From positions 1 to 50,656 of IMG/VR virus record IMGVR_UViG_3300031857_000291: a DNA stretch of 50,656 bases. The stretch is one strand, 5' to 3'. The position numbers and the translations under genes were made by a program. This document shows positions 39,070 to 48,355 of this stretch, piece after piece (within the stretch, counting starts at the first letter, position 1; each line of letters begins with the position of its first letter). Under the pieces are notes generated by a model. It had not been told where the DNA came from, made no database searches, and saw nothing but the letters and a program-made list of their open reading frames with translations. Origin of the DNA: a virus.

Positions 39070-41072
39070 TACTGTGCCTTTCTGCGCTGCTGCACACTGC
39101 CGTCAGGGCCTATGCGGTACTCAAAGGTGTTGGGGTCATACGTGCGCCCAGCTTTGCGCAGCGCGGCTTGAATTGCGTCTGTGTTTGCTGCGGGCGCAGC
39201 CTGAGCAGGCGCAGGCGCTGCGGTGGGTTCTCCGGGCAGGGGCACCGTAACGCCCAGGCGGCGGAGCTCCTCCCGCGTGGAGCGTACATCCTCCATCGCA
39301 CGGCGGCGGGCTTCAGGGTCTGTAGACGCGCCCATGCGCTGCACGGCTGCGTCATACTCACGGCGCAGAATGGTGGTACGCTCTTGGTCCCTGCCAGCCT
39401 GCGTGCCAGGGGACACCGTGGCACCATCTCCCCGCTTAGGGGGCGGGGAGATGCTCGTAATAAGCTGGTTCTTAGCCCCCTCCACGCCGCGCTGTCGGGC
39501 CTCGATCATATCCTTGAACGGCTGCTTAAACGCGAGCAACTGGCTCAGGTTGACGTTGGGGTCCAGCATCCGCTCAGCAAGCTGCTTGTAAGCCACGGGG
39601 GTTCCGCCCGCGCCCGTGGCACCGCTGGTGACGCGTGCCGCCTCGTCGATAAAGGCGGTGTACAGCGCATTCATGCCAGCGAAGGTGGGTTCCCCCGCAA
39701 TCTCAGTAGCGGCGCGGTTCCAGTAACGGCGGACAATGGGGGAGTCAGGTCCACCAATCTTCTTAAGCTCGGCCTCCATCTTGTCCAGAATGCCGATAAG
39801 CTCACGCTCACCAGCAGACAAGATGACGTCCTGCGTGGTGATGCGCTTGAGCGCCTCCTGCCCCGCCCGGGCCATGGACGCCTGCACCCCGGCTGACGTG
39901 GGCGTCTCCCCACGGCTTGCCATGTCCGCAATGAAATTACGGAGGAACAGCACACGGTCCTGCCGAGCGGCTGCGCCAGTGCCAAAGCTAGGCACGGGAA
40001 TCTGCCGCCCGTATACGCGGGAAAACTCAGCCAGCTTGGCGTTCTCGTCAGGTGTGAGGTCCGGCACATCACCCGGCTTAACCAGAGCGCGGGCAGCGGC
40101 CACGCTCCCAACACGGAAGGCATCCGCTGGCAGGGAAGGCACCTCGGTGCGCGTGCCGTCCTTGTTGACCTGCACGGTCTGCCGCAGGGAGCGGCTACTT
40201 TCGTAGATGTTGCCAGCCGGGTCAGTATACTGTTCCCAATCTCGGCCCGTGGTGGGGGCAGCACCACGGCCCGTGGCAAGCGGCTTCAACTCTGCGGGGT
40301 TGCCCGTGTAGGCGTTGCCAGTGGCAGTGTCAACCAACCCCACGCCGGGGACGTTGGCTACCACCTTGCCGTCCGGGGCAACAAGGTTCTCAGTCTTCCC
40401 AGTAGCGGCGGCGCGGGCGCGGGCAGCGTCCATCGCATTCTTAATCTGTGTAGTCTGGTACTTGCTGGCGCTAATCATGCCAGGGAGTACGTCCGGTGTA
40501 ACGGTCTGCAAGCCCTGCAACACCTCCGCGTTGAACATGGGGGTATTAGGCCCTGCCATGCGCCCCTGCATGCGCGTGAGCAACTGCGCTCGGTTGTCGT
40601 TAAACTTAGCCAGTGCGCTCTCCGGGCCACCGGCCTGCAAGTCAGCCTCGTACTGCTTCTGCAACGCATCGAGGAATGGCATTGCGCTCTCAACGCCTGC
40701 GCCGTAAGCGGCCAGCTCATCTTCTTTGAGCCCAGAAATTTTCTTCTGAAGATCGATGTCCGCAGTCTTCAGTCTCTGCGCCTGCTCCCCAAGGCGGGTA
40801 AAGTACTCAGGGCTTACGCGACCACGGAGCTCAGACAGGGCACGCTCAATGCCAGGAGGGGTGAACAGGTCTCCGCCAGACTTGAGGTAGGACTGCACGG
40901 CCTCACGGTCCGCCTGTGCAGAGCGTGCGCTGCGCATTTTCTCTTGCGTGTCGACCAGCGTACCAGCTAGGGAGTATGCGCCCTCCAGCTTGCTTGTAGC
41001 GTCTACAGGTGTGAACTGTGCCCGCATGGGCACAGCAGCACCGCTCTGTAAGAGTGAAAAGTCCACCGCCAT
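39069..41072 (-). CDS. Ejection-type internal virion protein (667 aa)
   Basis: Long helical protein without a recognised enzyme motif: charged helices (TQEKMRSARSAQADREAVQS), a beta-like middle (NLVAPDGKVVANVPGVGLVD) and a Pro/Ala linker near the C-terminus (GEPTAAPAPAQAAPAANT). Size, helix content and place between the two other ejection-type genes fit an internal head protein delivered with the DNA. ATG 41072 lies 4 bases after the stop of the previous gene. Confidence 0.65.
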   Translation of the reverse strand: MAVDFSLLQSGAAVPMRAQFTPVDATSKLEGAYSLAGTLVDTQEKMRSARSAQADREAVQSYLKSGGDLFTPPGIERALSELRGRVSPEYFTRLGEQAQRLKTADIDLQKKISGLKEDELAAYGAGVESAMPFLDALQKQYEADLQAGGPESALAKFNDNRAQLLTRMQGRMAGPNTPMFNAEVLQGLQTVTPDVLPGMISASKYQTTQIKNAMDAARARAAATGKTENLVAPDGKVVANVPGVGLVDTATGNAYTGNPAELKPLATGRGAAPTTGRDWEQYTDPAGNIYESSRSLRQTVQVNKDGTRTEVPSLPADAFRVGSVAAARALVKPGDVPDLTPDENAKLAEFSRVYGRQIPVPSFGTGAAARQDRVLFLRNFIADMASRGETPTSAGVQASMARAGQEALKRITTQDVILSAGERELIGILDKMEAELKKIGGPDSPIVRRYWNRAATEIAGEPTFAGMNALYTAFIDEAARVTSGATGAGGTPVAYKQLAERMLDPNVNLSQLLAFKQPFKDMIEARQRGVEGAKNQLITSISPPPKRGDGATVSPGTQAGRDQERTTILRREYDAAVQRMGASTDPEARRRAMEDVRSTREELRRLGVTVPLPGEPTAAPAPAQAAPAANTDAIQAALRKAGRTYDPNTFEYRIGPDGSVQQRRKAQ

Positions 41073-41076
41073 ACGG

Positions 41077-42027
41077 TCACCCCACCATGTCGTAATCGAC
41101 CATCAAGTACCCGGCAGGTCCGCGCCGCACGGCTTGGGGCTTGCTGCTGGCAAGGTCTTGAGCCATGACGCCCATGCGTGGCTCGTCGTCGTCCATCATG
41201 CGGTAGGCGTAGATAGTCTCACCATCAAAAGTTTTGCCAACGGGGCGGGCGTCCCGCTTGGCACGCATGTCAGACGTACCCCAGCCCAGCGTAGGCACGC
41301 CACCAGAGAGCAAATCAGTGCTGCTGCCCGTGATTGAATACGCAGGATTGGATAATCCAGGTGCCGAAAGGCCACTGCCTCCAGTGGGAACGTTGGGAGT
41401 CGTTGGGTTAAACAAGTTGTTCAACACATTCATCTGCCCCAGTGTGCTGCCGAGGCCCTGGATAGCGCTGCCATAGATATTGCCCTGAGCCACCTGAGCC
41501 CCAGCCAGCGCCCCACCGCCAGCCAGCACTGCGTTGGACGCAGTGTCCGCCACGCGACCCACCTCGGTCTGCCCAACCTGTGCGAGAGACTGGATGGGCT
41601 TAAGGTTAGCCTCAAGCTGCGCGAGGTACTGATTGAACGCCTGATTCTGGTACTGGGCACCAACCTTCTGCCCATAGTCAGTAAGGCCCGCCAGGGTGTT
41701 AGAAGTCAATAGCCCACCCCGGCTGGCAGCGGACTGCTCAATAGCCTCTCGGCCAGTGGCAAGAGCGGTCTGCATGGCGGGGGCGTTCATGGCATCGGCC
41801 ATGCTGAACTTAGCTTGAAATTCACCACCCGGAGCCAGCCCCCTCTCCAACCGTCCCAGTGCCACCTTACCTGCGTCAACCCACGGCTTGCGCTGCTCGG
41901 CTTGAATTTCAGCAGCCCGGGTGGAGGCATCGGCTTGCGTCTGCGCGGCGCTCTCAGCCCCGCTAGAGGCCATGTCCGCAGCAATTAGGCTACCACCCAC
42001 CGTGAGTAAAGCACCGATGAAAGGCAT
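41077..42027 (-). CDS. Ejection/DNA-transfer protein with chaperone-like C-terminus (316 aa)
   Basis: N-terminus MPFIGALLTVGGSLIAADMA is a hydrophobic helix; residues 30-200 are Ala/Gln-rich helices typical of P22-type DNA-transfer proteins. The last 60 residues (DMRAKRDARPVGKTFDG, then YAYRMMDDDEPRMGVMAQDL) match the S74-type intramolecular chaperone tail found on phage tail and internal proteins. Start ATG 42027 follows the cupin stop by one base; an ATG at 42078 would overlap the cupin. Confidence 0.75.
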   Translation of the reverse strand: MPFIGALLTVGGSLIAADMASSGAESAAQTQADASTRAAEIQAEQRKPWVDAGKVALGRLERGLAPGGEFQAKFSMADAMNAPAMQTALATGREAIEQSAASRGGLLTSNTLAGLTDYGQKVGAQYQNQAFNQYLAQLEANLKPIQSLAQVGQTEVGRVADTASNAVLAGGGALAGAQVAQGNIYGSAIQGLGSTLGQMNVLNNLFNPTTPNVPTGGSGLSAPGLSNPAYSITGSSTDLLSGGVPTLGWGTSDMRAKRDARPVGKTFDGETIYAYRMMDDDEPRMGVMAQDLASSKPQAVRRGPAGYLMVDYDMVG

Positions 42028-42028
42028 T

Positions 42029-42358
42029 TCAGTTCTCCACGATGAGTTGTGCGTCCACCTTGTCTGGGTCTGTTTCACCCGTGTGATGAATGCAGTACCA
42101 CAGACTATCTTTAATTGACGCGATGGAGTGGCTCAGCCCCGCAGGAATGTTGATTACTGCGGGGGCGTGATATTCGCGCTTGCGGTCACCAAGCTGGACC
42201 ACTACATGCCCACTCGCGAGAATGGACATGTGGTCGTGCGTGTGGCGATGCTGTACCAGCGTGCGTCCAGCGGGGATTGATATTTCCTTGGCGTATACGC
42301 CACTGGAAAAGTGGTGCGTAACTTCGCAGCCAGCTTGCTCTAGGGTAACAAGTTCCAT
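42029..42358 (-). CDS. Cupin-domain protein (109 aa)
   Basis: Single cupin: RTLVQHRHTHDHMSILASGH supplies the metal-binding His cluster and APAVINIPAGLSHSI the second motif. The WYCIHHTGETDPDKVDAQLI end is typical of a small cupin family seen in phage late regions. Start ATG 42358 is preferred; an upstream ATG (42469) would overlap the previous gene by 74 bases. A TACACTA box lies 6 bases upstream and there is no ribosome site, so this may be a separately expressed moron. Ligand unknown; sugar or small-molecule binding is possible. Confidence 0.75.
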   Translation of the reverse strand: MELVTLEQAGCEVTHHFSSGVYAKEISIPAGRTLVQHRHTHDHMSILASGHVVVQLGDRKREYHAPAVINIPAGLSHSIASIKDSLWYCIHHTGETDPDKVDAQLIVEN

Positions 42359-42364
42359 AGCGGG

Positions 42365-42371
42365 TAGTGTA
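42365..42371 (-). promoter_or_regulatory. TACACTA box upstream of the cupin
   Basis: Minus-strand TACACTA six bases before ATG 42358, the same distance as at 4552/4545. Candidate -10-like element for a nearly leaderless transcript; no clear -35. Confidence 0.3.
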
Positions 42372-42395
42372 CCGCGTGGGGGGCCATTGCCGCAA

Positions 42396-42731
42396 CTAGG
42401 ACACCTCTCTCCCGCTACAGCGGAAGTTGATGGCGCTTGCGGTGCCGGCGAGGGTGGAAATAAATCCATTAGGAGCGAGTACGTGCCCCACCAGCTCGGG
42501 GAAGGTGTAGGTTTCGCTAGGTTGCAGCGTCTTCGCTTTGGTAATCAAATTCTGATTGCCCGCAGTGTCTGACGGCGTAACCAAGTTGACGCTGATGGTT
42601 GACGCCGTTGCGCTGTAGTTGGTGGCCGTCACCTTGTCAATAATCGCAGTCACGCCCGTGGCGGTGTACTGCGTGGTCTGCATAGCCTCAGCAATTTTTG
42701 CTGGGACCAGAACCTTTACGATTACTGTCAT
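42396..42731 (-). CDS. Small beta-rich virion-region protein (111 aa)
   Basis: MTVIVKVLVPAKIAEAMQTT, then Thr/Ser-rich beta strands (ATNYSATASTISVNLVTPSD) and an end of NFRCSGREVS. Resembles small structural-region proteins of many phages, possibly a fibre-associated or decoration protein. ATG 42731 overlaps the stop of the metallopeptidase-like gene. Function unknown. Confidence 0.7.
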   Translation of the reverse strand: MTVIVKVLVPAKIAEAMQTTQYTATGVTAIIDKVTATNYSATASTISVNLVTPSDTAGNQNLITKAKTLQPSETYTFPELVGHVLAPNGFISTLAGTASAINFRCSGREVS

Positions 42732-42988
42732 TCTGCTCTCCTAGCTTCGATTTCGAGCGGGTTGTTCCGGTAGCCGTGCCGCAGCAGGCCCCACAGGTAT
42801 GTCACATACCACCGCACCACCCCCATCCGCTGGGCCTGCTGCCAGTGGCACTGCTCATGCCTGATGAGCGGCGCTTCGTTGATGCGCTCGGCCAGGATGA
42901 AGATGCCCAGCGGCGGCAGCGTGATGCCTCCGTACCCGAAGGTGCGGAGAAACCACCTAACGATGTGTGGCGCTGGGCGGGGGGTCAT
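42728..42988 (-). CDS. HExxH mini-protein, metallopeptidase-like (86 aa)
   Basis: RHEQCHWQQ is an HExxH zinc motif (APLIRHEQCHWQQ, residues 40-52) and RNNPLEIEARRAE at the end supplies a possible third ligand, as in minimal metallopeptidases. A hydrophobic helix (RWYVTYLWGLLRHGY) lies between. ATGA overlap couples it to tailspike 2. A truncated copy of its first 24 codons follows tailspike 1. May process the spike or virion, or be an inactive relic; not tested by sequence alone. Confidence 0.65.
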   Translation of the reverse strand: MTPRPAPHIVRWFLRTFGYGGITLPPLGIFILAERINEAPLIRHEQCHWQQAQRMGVVRWYVTYLWGLLRHGYRNNPLEIEARRAE

Positions 42989-45099
42989 AGTGAACCAAAG
43001 GCAGACAATATCCAGCTAGAACCGTTGTACTCAACATCGCACCATTGACCTGCTGCAAGCGCCTTCAACGGGCCGGTCCCGACGTTCAAATTAAACGCGC
43101 CAGTCGCAGCGGCGGTGCGAACGATGCGAAATTTTGCACCGTTGTACGCACCAGTTGTGTCTAGTCCAGCAGATCGATTTCCAGTCAATGCAGTGTTCCA
43201 GATGGAGGTTATGGGATCGCCAACATAAAGTATGGCGTCGGCGTTTCCATAATCCGCAGAAACACGCTCGGTCCTTGAAACAGTTGGGCCAGAAAACGGA
43301 GTTTCAGCTCGCATCTGGCGGTTATTTTCCCAATAGACAGTGTTTGCGGTAGGCGAACCGTCCTGCAAGTACGAGACAGATCCCGCAACACCGTTTCCAA
43401 CAAAAGACACATAGTTGTTCGCCAAAGACACATATGTGCCGCCTGTATTTCGGATACCGACTTTCGCTTCAACGGTCACATCATCAACGTGTACCCAGTT
43501 GTCAGACACGTTGAGCCCATAACAGGTGGTAGTCCAGATGCACGCGCCAGATGTGTTGGGGTCATCCGTGAAGGTCAATGTGTTACCAGTCACGCGAGAC
43601 TGCGGAACATCTACGCCACCAAAGCGGTCAACGTAGATTGAGCCATCGACCAAACGATTCCCGGTAATGACAATGCCGCCTCGTGTCAGCGCCGTGTCCT
43701 GCGCGCAGTAGATGCCATCGCCCACCGTGCGACTGGTTCCATTCAACAGCGCAATGATGTCGTTGTCGGCAATCAGGCCGTTCCTGGAGTTTGACGCTGG
43801 CGCAGAAGGGTGGTTTGAACAGCGAATCACATGCTGCGCGTAGCCCTTGCAGTGGTTGCCGATGATGCTGAAGCCGTCAACGCCTTGCATGAAAATGCAG
43901 GCGTAAGGGTCAGTGCCAGCGCCAGTATTCTCAAACCGGTTATTGGAAACGCTAAGGCGAGCGCCATGACTACCTTTAAGCGCCAAGCCGCCATCAATGG
44001 CGTATCCGATATTCCCATTTATGATGCCGTTTTCGCAAAACGAGAAGTAAAATGGAAGGTTGCTTTGCGGAGCTAGTGAATTTGTCGTATACCCGTAATT
44101 CCCTTCGACAACAAAATTTCCGACATACAACCCGTAGATTGCGCCACCATAATCAGAAAACTCGACAGAATTACCCAACCACTTGGCATCCGTTCCGTAT
44201 TTGAAAGCAACTTCCGAGTGATGCGATGTTGCGTCACCTGATCCTTTGTTTTTTACGCGCACATTGGAAATCGTTGCGCCTTTGAAAAATCGAATCTGGA
44301 CACTGTTGCCGTCCCAGTTGTCGAACAAGCAGCCATTGACGAAATGGTCTTTTGTGTAGCCCGCTCCTGTGTAGGTGTCTCCACCAGCAAAGACACCAGT
44401 AATACGGATGCCCTCACTCAAGCCATTGAGAAAATATCCTCCGCTGACCCGTACCCGATTGCCGGTGAAGTTGAAGATTGCGTTTGAGTCTTCGCCGTAT
44501 ATCACAACAATAGGCAGCGCGACCGTGTTCAGAATTCTGGATGTTCCAAAATCAATTTCAATGTCACTGGACGCAGTAGTGACGGCAGCGTTCACGAGGT
44601 AAGACCCCGTTGGGAAAACCACTCTTTTGCCGCTTGATGCCGCAAACGCCGCCTGAATCGCCGCCGTGTCATCGGCCACCCCATCGCCCACCGCGCCAAA
44701 ATCTAGCACGCTCACCACCTCTCGCATTTTGCTCTGCGCCGTGCGTGTGACTGCGCCGGTGCCAGCCTGAATGAAGCCTACGAGCGAAGATCCCCCTGGC
44801 TGAGAAAGTGCTGAGGACACAGCCGCTTCGTCGGTCACCACGTTGTCTACGGTCCAAATCTCAGAGTCGTTAGAGTCCGTAAGCCTGAACTTGTAGCTCG
44901 CAGCAGGGAGCCACACGTTGGCTTCCCCACGGCTGTCAAGAATTACGGGGTTGGTGTTGGCAGCGGTCTGTGCCTGATCAACATACGTGGTCTGGGGGGT
45001 GAGCGCACCTGCTGAGTACGTGTACAGCTTGCCGCCGACCAGGGGGTTGCCGTTAGCGTCAAAAAACTGGATTTTGGGGGTGGGAGTCAAGCTGGCCAT
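42985..45099 (-). CDS. Tailspike 2, pectate-lyase fold (704 aa)
   Basis: Second receptor-binding spike. Residues 1-90 form the particle-binding domain (IQFFDANGNPLVGGKLYTYS, then DSRGEANVWLPAASYKFRL), common to many podovirus spikes. Residues ~100-140 (VGFIQAGTGAVTRTAQSKMR, then LDFGAVGDGVADDTAAI) are shared with tailspike 1. A long beta-helix follows, with Asn/Gly-rich turns, and the C-terminal domain ends VEYNGSSWILSAFGSL. Its first domain attaches it to the neck/tail proteins encoded just upstream. ATG 45099. Depolymerase activity is plausible but catalytic residues are not assigned. Confidence 0.87.
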   Translation of the reverse strand: MASLTPTPKIQFFDANGNPLVGGKLYTYSAGALTPQTTYVDQAQTAANTNPVILDSRGEANVWLPAASYKFRLTDSNDSEIWTVDNVVTDEAAVSSALSQPGGSSLVGFIQAGTGAVTRTAQSKMREVVSVLDFGAVGDGVADDTAAIQAAFAASSGKRVVFPTGSYLVNAAVTTASSDIEIDFGTSRILNTVALPIVVIYGEDSNAIFNFTGNRVRVSGGYFLNGLSEGIRITGVFAGGDTYTGAGYTKDHFVNGCLFDNWDGNSVQIRFFKGATISNVRVKNKGSGDATSHHSEVAFKYGTDAKWLGNSVEFSDYGGAIYGLYVGNFVVEGNYGYTTNSLAPQSNLPFYFSFCENGIINGNIGYAIDGGLALKGSHGARLSVSNNRFENTGAGTDPYACIFMQGVDGFSIIGNHCKGYAQHVIRCSNHPSAPASNSRNGLIADNDIIALLNGTSRTVGDGIYCAQDTALTRGGIVITGNRLVDGSIYVDRFGGVDVPQSRVTGNTLTFTDDPNTSGACIWTTTCYGLNVSDNWVHVDDVTVEAKVGIRNTGGTYVSLANNYVSFVGNGVAGSVSYLQDGSPTANTVYWENNRQMRAETPFSGPTVSRTERVSADYGNADAILYVGDPITSIWNTALTGNRSAGLDTTGAYNGAKFRIVRTAAATGAFNLNVGTGPLKALAAGQWCDVEYNGSSWILSAFGSL

Positions 45100-45116
45100 G
45101 GCGGGGTTCCCCAGTC

Positions 45117-45878
45117 TTAGTGAGAGTTGATGTTGTTGGACACGGTGACGATGATGGACGGAATGCCCGGATGCGGAGCGGCGGCGGGCACGGCCAGCAG
45201 TTCCACTGACAAATCACTTACAGAAAACATGATCTCGACGTAGTCGCCGGCTTTGAGGCTGAAAAAGTAGTTCAGGGCCGAAAAAATCTCGGCGTTGTTG
45301 CCCTGGATTCTGATTTGACTGGCAGAGTCAGTGACGTCCACACCATTCTTGCGAAACCAGATGTAAAGCTCTGCGGTGCCGCCACTCGTCTTGTCGAATT
45401 GAACGGACAGTTGCAGGTTGTAAATTCCGTCCGTGTCCACGTTGATGCGCGACTGCGGGGAACCGCTCAGGAACACGCCGGATGACAGGTCCGTGGTGTT
45501 CAGCGTTACCTCGGTGGCCGTGTTGATGGTCGTCGCGGTTTGCGTGGCGGTGCTGTAAAAAGACCCGTAGCGCGACCGCTTGAACTCACGTTGCGGAGTG
45601 TACGCGGGTGCCAGCGCCAGTGCCTGTACTTCGGCTTCTAGCTGTGCGATTTGGTCAACCGTGGCAACGGTAGGCAGTGTCTGGCTCTCCTGAGCCGCAG
45701 TAGCCAGCGCCATAGTGAGTGCAGCCAGCGCAGCCCCTATGTCGGGTGCCTTGGCGTAGTCAGTATCTTCAACACCCGCGCTAGACGTAGCAAGCTGACT
45801 AAACCACGCCAACCAAGCCGACGTCAACGCGCCTGAGGAGTTAGCTATGGGAATTTGTAATGGTGGGGGGCTAGTCAT
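45117..45878 (-). CDS. Neck/tail-tip protein with jelly-roll-like C-terminus (253 aa)
   Basis: Residues 1-90 are helical (GAALAALTMALATAAQESQT), then AQLEAEVQALALAPAYTPQR, and the last ~130 residues form a beta sandwich (VFLSGSPQSRINVDTDGIYN, then GTAELYIWFRKNG and SLKAGDYVEIMFSVSD) like the C1q/TNF-type knobs at the tip of tail needles and fibres. Positioned between gp10-like and tailspike genes, where P22 places gp26, so a tail-needle role is possible. Start ATG 45878 overlaps the previous gene by 8 bases. Confidence 0.6.
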   Translation of the reverse strand: MTSPPPLQIPIANSSGALTSAWLAWFSQLATSSAGVEDTDYAKAPDIGAALAALTMALATAAQESQTLPTVATVDQIAQLEAEVQALALAPAYTPQREFKRSRYGSFYSTATQTATTINTATEVTLNTTDLSSGVFLSGSPQSRINVDTDGIYNLQLSVQFDKTSGGTAELYIWFRKNGVDVTDSASQIRIQGNNAEIFSALNYFFSLKAGDYVEIMFSVSDLSVELLAVPAAAPHPGIPSIIVTVSNNINSH

Positions 45879-47397
45879 CTCCACCCTCAATGTCAACACT
45901 GCCAGAGGCGAGTACAAATTTCACAGGGTCCACTACGGTAATCTGCACAACAAGGTCCCGTGCGGAGCCAAGGCGGCGCAACATCACCCGCGTGGTGTAG
46001 GCTCCCAGCTTGCCAAGGGGCACCAAACGCTCGTTGCCAAATGTGCGCCCACCGTCTCTGGAGATGCGCAGCATCACGCGTGGATCCAATCCCGCAATGG
46101 TGGCCTGCTCAACCTCAATGTAGGAGCCTGCCTCTGTTACTAGGAAGTCACCCACCTCAGTTAGCAGGAGACCGTAGAAACCAAGCGGGTCCAGTCCACT
46201 AAGGCCAATACCGGTCTCAAAGTCAAGGAACAGCTCGGAGATTCCAAACTCGTTGCCCTGGTTCCGCACATGGCGGGTGACAACCTGCCGCTTGATTGGG
46301 GTGTCTGTGTCGGTGTATGTATTGATGTCTAGTAGATACAGGGCTCCGCTAGTGGTGTCGCTAACGTAGTTTCTACCATTGAAGGTAATGCCGTACTGTG
46401 CAAAGTGCCGCGCCTGCTCGGCTACGCCTGTCTGCGCCTCGTGCCATATGGCGGTCTTAGTATCGTAGGCGAATGACCTATTTTCTGTGGGGAAGGTTAT
46501 TTGCCAGATGGGGTGTCCGTACACCGTGTAGGTGAACGCGACTGCATCGTCCACCCGCGAGAACGAGGAAAACAGAGTGTTGAGGTCTGAGTCGCTAATT
46601 TCCTCAGGTGCGTAGCCGTTGAGCCGGATAGCGGAAATGCCACCGTCGGGCGCGTAGCCCAGAAAAATGTAGGTGTTGCCCACCTCTACAGAAGAGAGAT
46701 CAGCGGCTAGGCCCCAGCTCTGAGTGGCTCCGGTAATGCGCTGGTACGGTAGGGGGACAGAGCCAACGTCCTGCCAAAACTCAGTAGACTGCTGGCCCCA
46801 GAGCACCAGGGTGCCGTTCAAGTTGCCGACGCGCAGTAGCAGGTCACTATTGTTTTCCTTGGTGCCGAAGATTGGCAAGGACCCCAGATACGTCCACACA
46901 AGTCCGTCAAGTAAAGCACTGACGTAAAACTCACGCGTCCCGGGCTTGTTGACTATGAATCTTCCGTTGAGAAAGATTACAGACGTCGCACCCGTGGGGA
47001 AGAATGTAGTAGTAATGCTGGTGAGCGCACCACTGCTCACCGTGTAGACGTAGCCGGGACCACCTGTTACGAGGATGAGCTGTAGGCTATTGTCCGCAAA
47101 CTCGACGCGCCCACTGCCGGAGATGCCGGTCGCAAGCTGCGTGTACGCCCCAGCGGTGTCCACACTATACAGCACGCTCCCGGCCACCACGTACAGCGTG
47201 GTACCAATGACGTGCCACCCCCGCACGGGGGTGGTGGGTAGTGTGGTCCATAGCACGCTGCCGGGGGTGCCCAGCAGCACCACGGCGGAGCGGTCTTGGT
47301 CTTTGCGGATGTCGTACAGGCAGTTGAGTCTGCGCTGCCGAGTGACGATGTCCGATATGGCGCGGATGCCCGTACCAAAGAGCGGAATCGTACGCAT
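45871..47397 (-). CDS. P22 gp10-like head-completion/DNA-stabilisation protein (508 aa)
   Basis: Start MRTIPLFGTGIRAISDIVTR, then repeated beta-propeller-like blades (GTPGSVLWTTLPTTPVRGWH, LYVVAGSVLYSVD, FADNSLQLILVTGG, YAPDGGISAIRLNGY). P22 gp10-like proteins plug the portal after packaging and have this blade-type look and length (about 470-510). It follows the gp4-like gene with an overlap, as in P22. Strong combination of length, order and repeats, no single motif. Confidence 0.75.
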   Translation of the reverse strand: MRTIPLFGTGIRAISDIVTRQRRLNCLYDIRKDQDRSAVVLLGTPGSVLWTTLPTTPVRGWHVIGTTLYVVAGSVLYSVDTAGAYTQLATGISGSGRVEFADNSLQLILVTGGPGYVYTVSSGALTSITTTFFPTGATSVIFLNGRFIVNKPGTREFYVSALLDGLVWTYLGSLPIFGTKENNSDLLLRVGNLNGTLVLWGQQSTEFWQDVGSVPLPYQRITGATQSWGLAADLSSVEVGNTYIFLGYAPDGGISAIRLNGYAPEEISDSDLNTLFSSFSRVDDAVAFTYTVYGHPIWQITFPTENRSFAYDTKTAIWHEAQTGVAEQARHFAQYGITFNGRNYVSDTTSGALYLLDINTYTDTDTPIKRQVVTRHVRNQGNEFGISELFLDFETGIGLSGLDPLGFYGLLLTEVGDFLVTEAGSYIEVEQATIAGLDPRVMLRISRDGGRTFGNERLVPLGKLGAYTTRVMLRRLGSARDLVVQITVVDPVKFVLASGSVDIEGGDD

Positions 47398-48350
47398 TAC
47401 TCTTCCCCAGGCTGGAAGTACAGCGTGCTCTGCTCTGCGTCACCTTGCCGAGCAATAGTCAGTGCAGTGTTCTTAAGCGACTCCATCTTTGGGGTCCAGT
47501 TAGCCTTGAACATGGGGGCAATCTGCTCCGTAAGCCCCCAGCACAGCGCCAGATACCACTCCTGCGGGTAGTACGGGGCGTCGGCGTTCACTGTCATGTC
47601 CTGGATGGGCTCCTGGTACGTGATGACGATATGGCTGCGCGTGTCGATGGCACTGCCAACGTCTGTATAGACGCGGCTCGTGCCTAGACCACGCTCAAAG
47701 TAGATGCCGCTTGGGTCGCCAGCGTACAGTGGGTCCGCCTTGTTGGGCAGATAGTCGTAATCCTGCACGGTCATAATGCCCAGGGGACTGTCCGTGTTAT
47801 TGACGTCCCGCAGCACGGCAGTCTCAATATCCTTGGGGTTCTGAGCAGCTACAGAGTAGGCAAACACCGTGTTCCCACTCGCTGCGCTGCTGGGCAACGC
47901 AGCCGTCAGGTTAACCGTGCTGCCCACCACACTGCTAACGCCAGAGTAATGCAGGGCTCCACTGTCCAAGTACACGGCAACCGTGTTCGCCGTAGTGATC
48001 CCCACCACACTGTCCACCACAACTGCCGTAGCAGCAGCTAGGGCAGCAGCAGTCGTGGCAGTAGTGGTTAGGTCATTAGTCCAGCCCTGCGCGGTGGGGC
48101 CAATGATGTAGACGCCCGTGGTGTTGCTGAGTAGCAGGTGCCCGCGCTTGCGCGTCCATACCTTGAGGCCGGGGGCGAAGTCAGTTTTCCCCATCCACTG
48201 CTTGCACATCATGTTCAGCATGAATGTGCAGTCCTGCATCTCATTGGCTGTGGGCTGCTCGGCAGGGTCCAGCTTGCCGATATTCAGCATGGCTTGACGT
48301 ACGATGTCGTACTTCGTAACCCCGAATGAATACGTGCCGCTGGTTGCCAT
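47397..48350 (-). CDS. P22 gp4-like tail accessory/head completion protein (317 aa)
   Basis: The N-terminal region (FGVTKYDIVRQAMLNIGKLD, then NEMQDCTFMLNMMCKQWM) and WTRKRGHLLLS resemble gp4-type adaptor proteins that join portal and tail. An Ala/Thr-rich Ig-like insert occupies residues 90-190. The C-terminal half (HIVITYQEPIQDM, YYPQEWYLALCWGLTEQIAP) matches the same family. Encoded just before the gp10-like gene. The insert is larger than in P22 gp4 (166 residues), so assignment is by order and domain ends. Confidence 0.65.
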   Translation of the reverse strand: MATSGTYSFGVTKYDIVRQAMLNIGKLDPAEQPTANEMQDCTFMLNMMCKQWMGKTDFAPGLKVWTRKRGHLLLSNTTGVYIIGPTAQGWTNDLTTTATTAAALAAATAVVVDSVVGITTANTVAVYLDSGALHYSGVSSVVGSTVNLTAALPSSAASGNTVFAYSVAAQNPKDIETAVLRDVNNTDSPLGIMTVQDYDYLPNKADPLYAGDPSGIYFERGLGTSRVYTDVGSAIDTRSHIVITYQEPIQDMTVNADAPYYPQEWYLALCWGLTEQIAPMFKANWTPKMESLKNTALTIARQGDAEQSTLYFQPGEE

Positions 48351-48355
48351 AGGTG

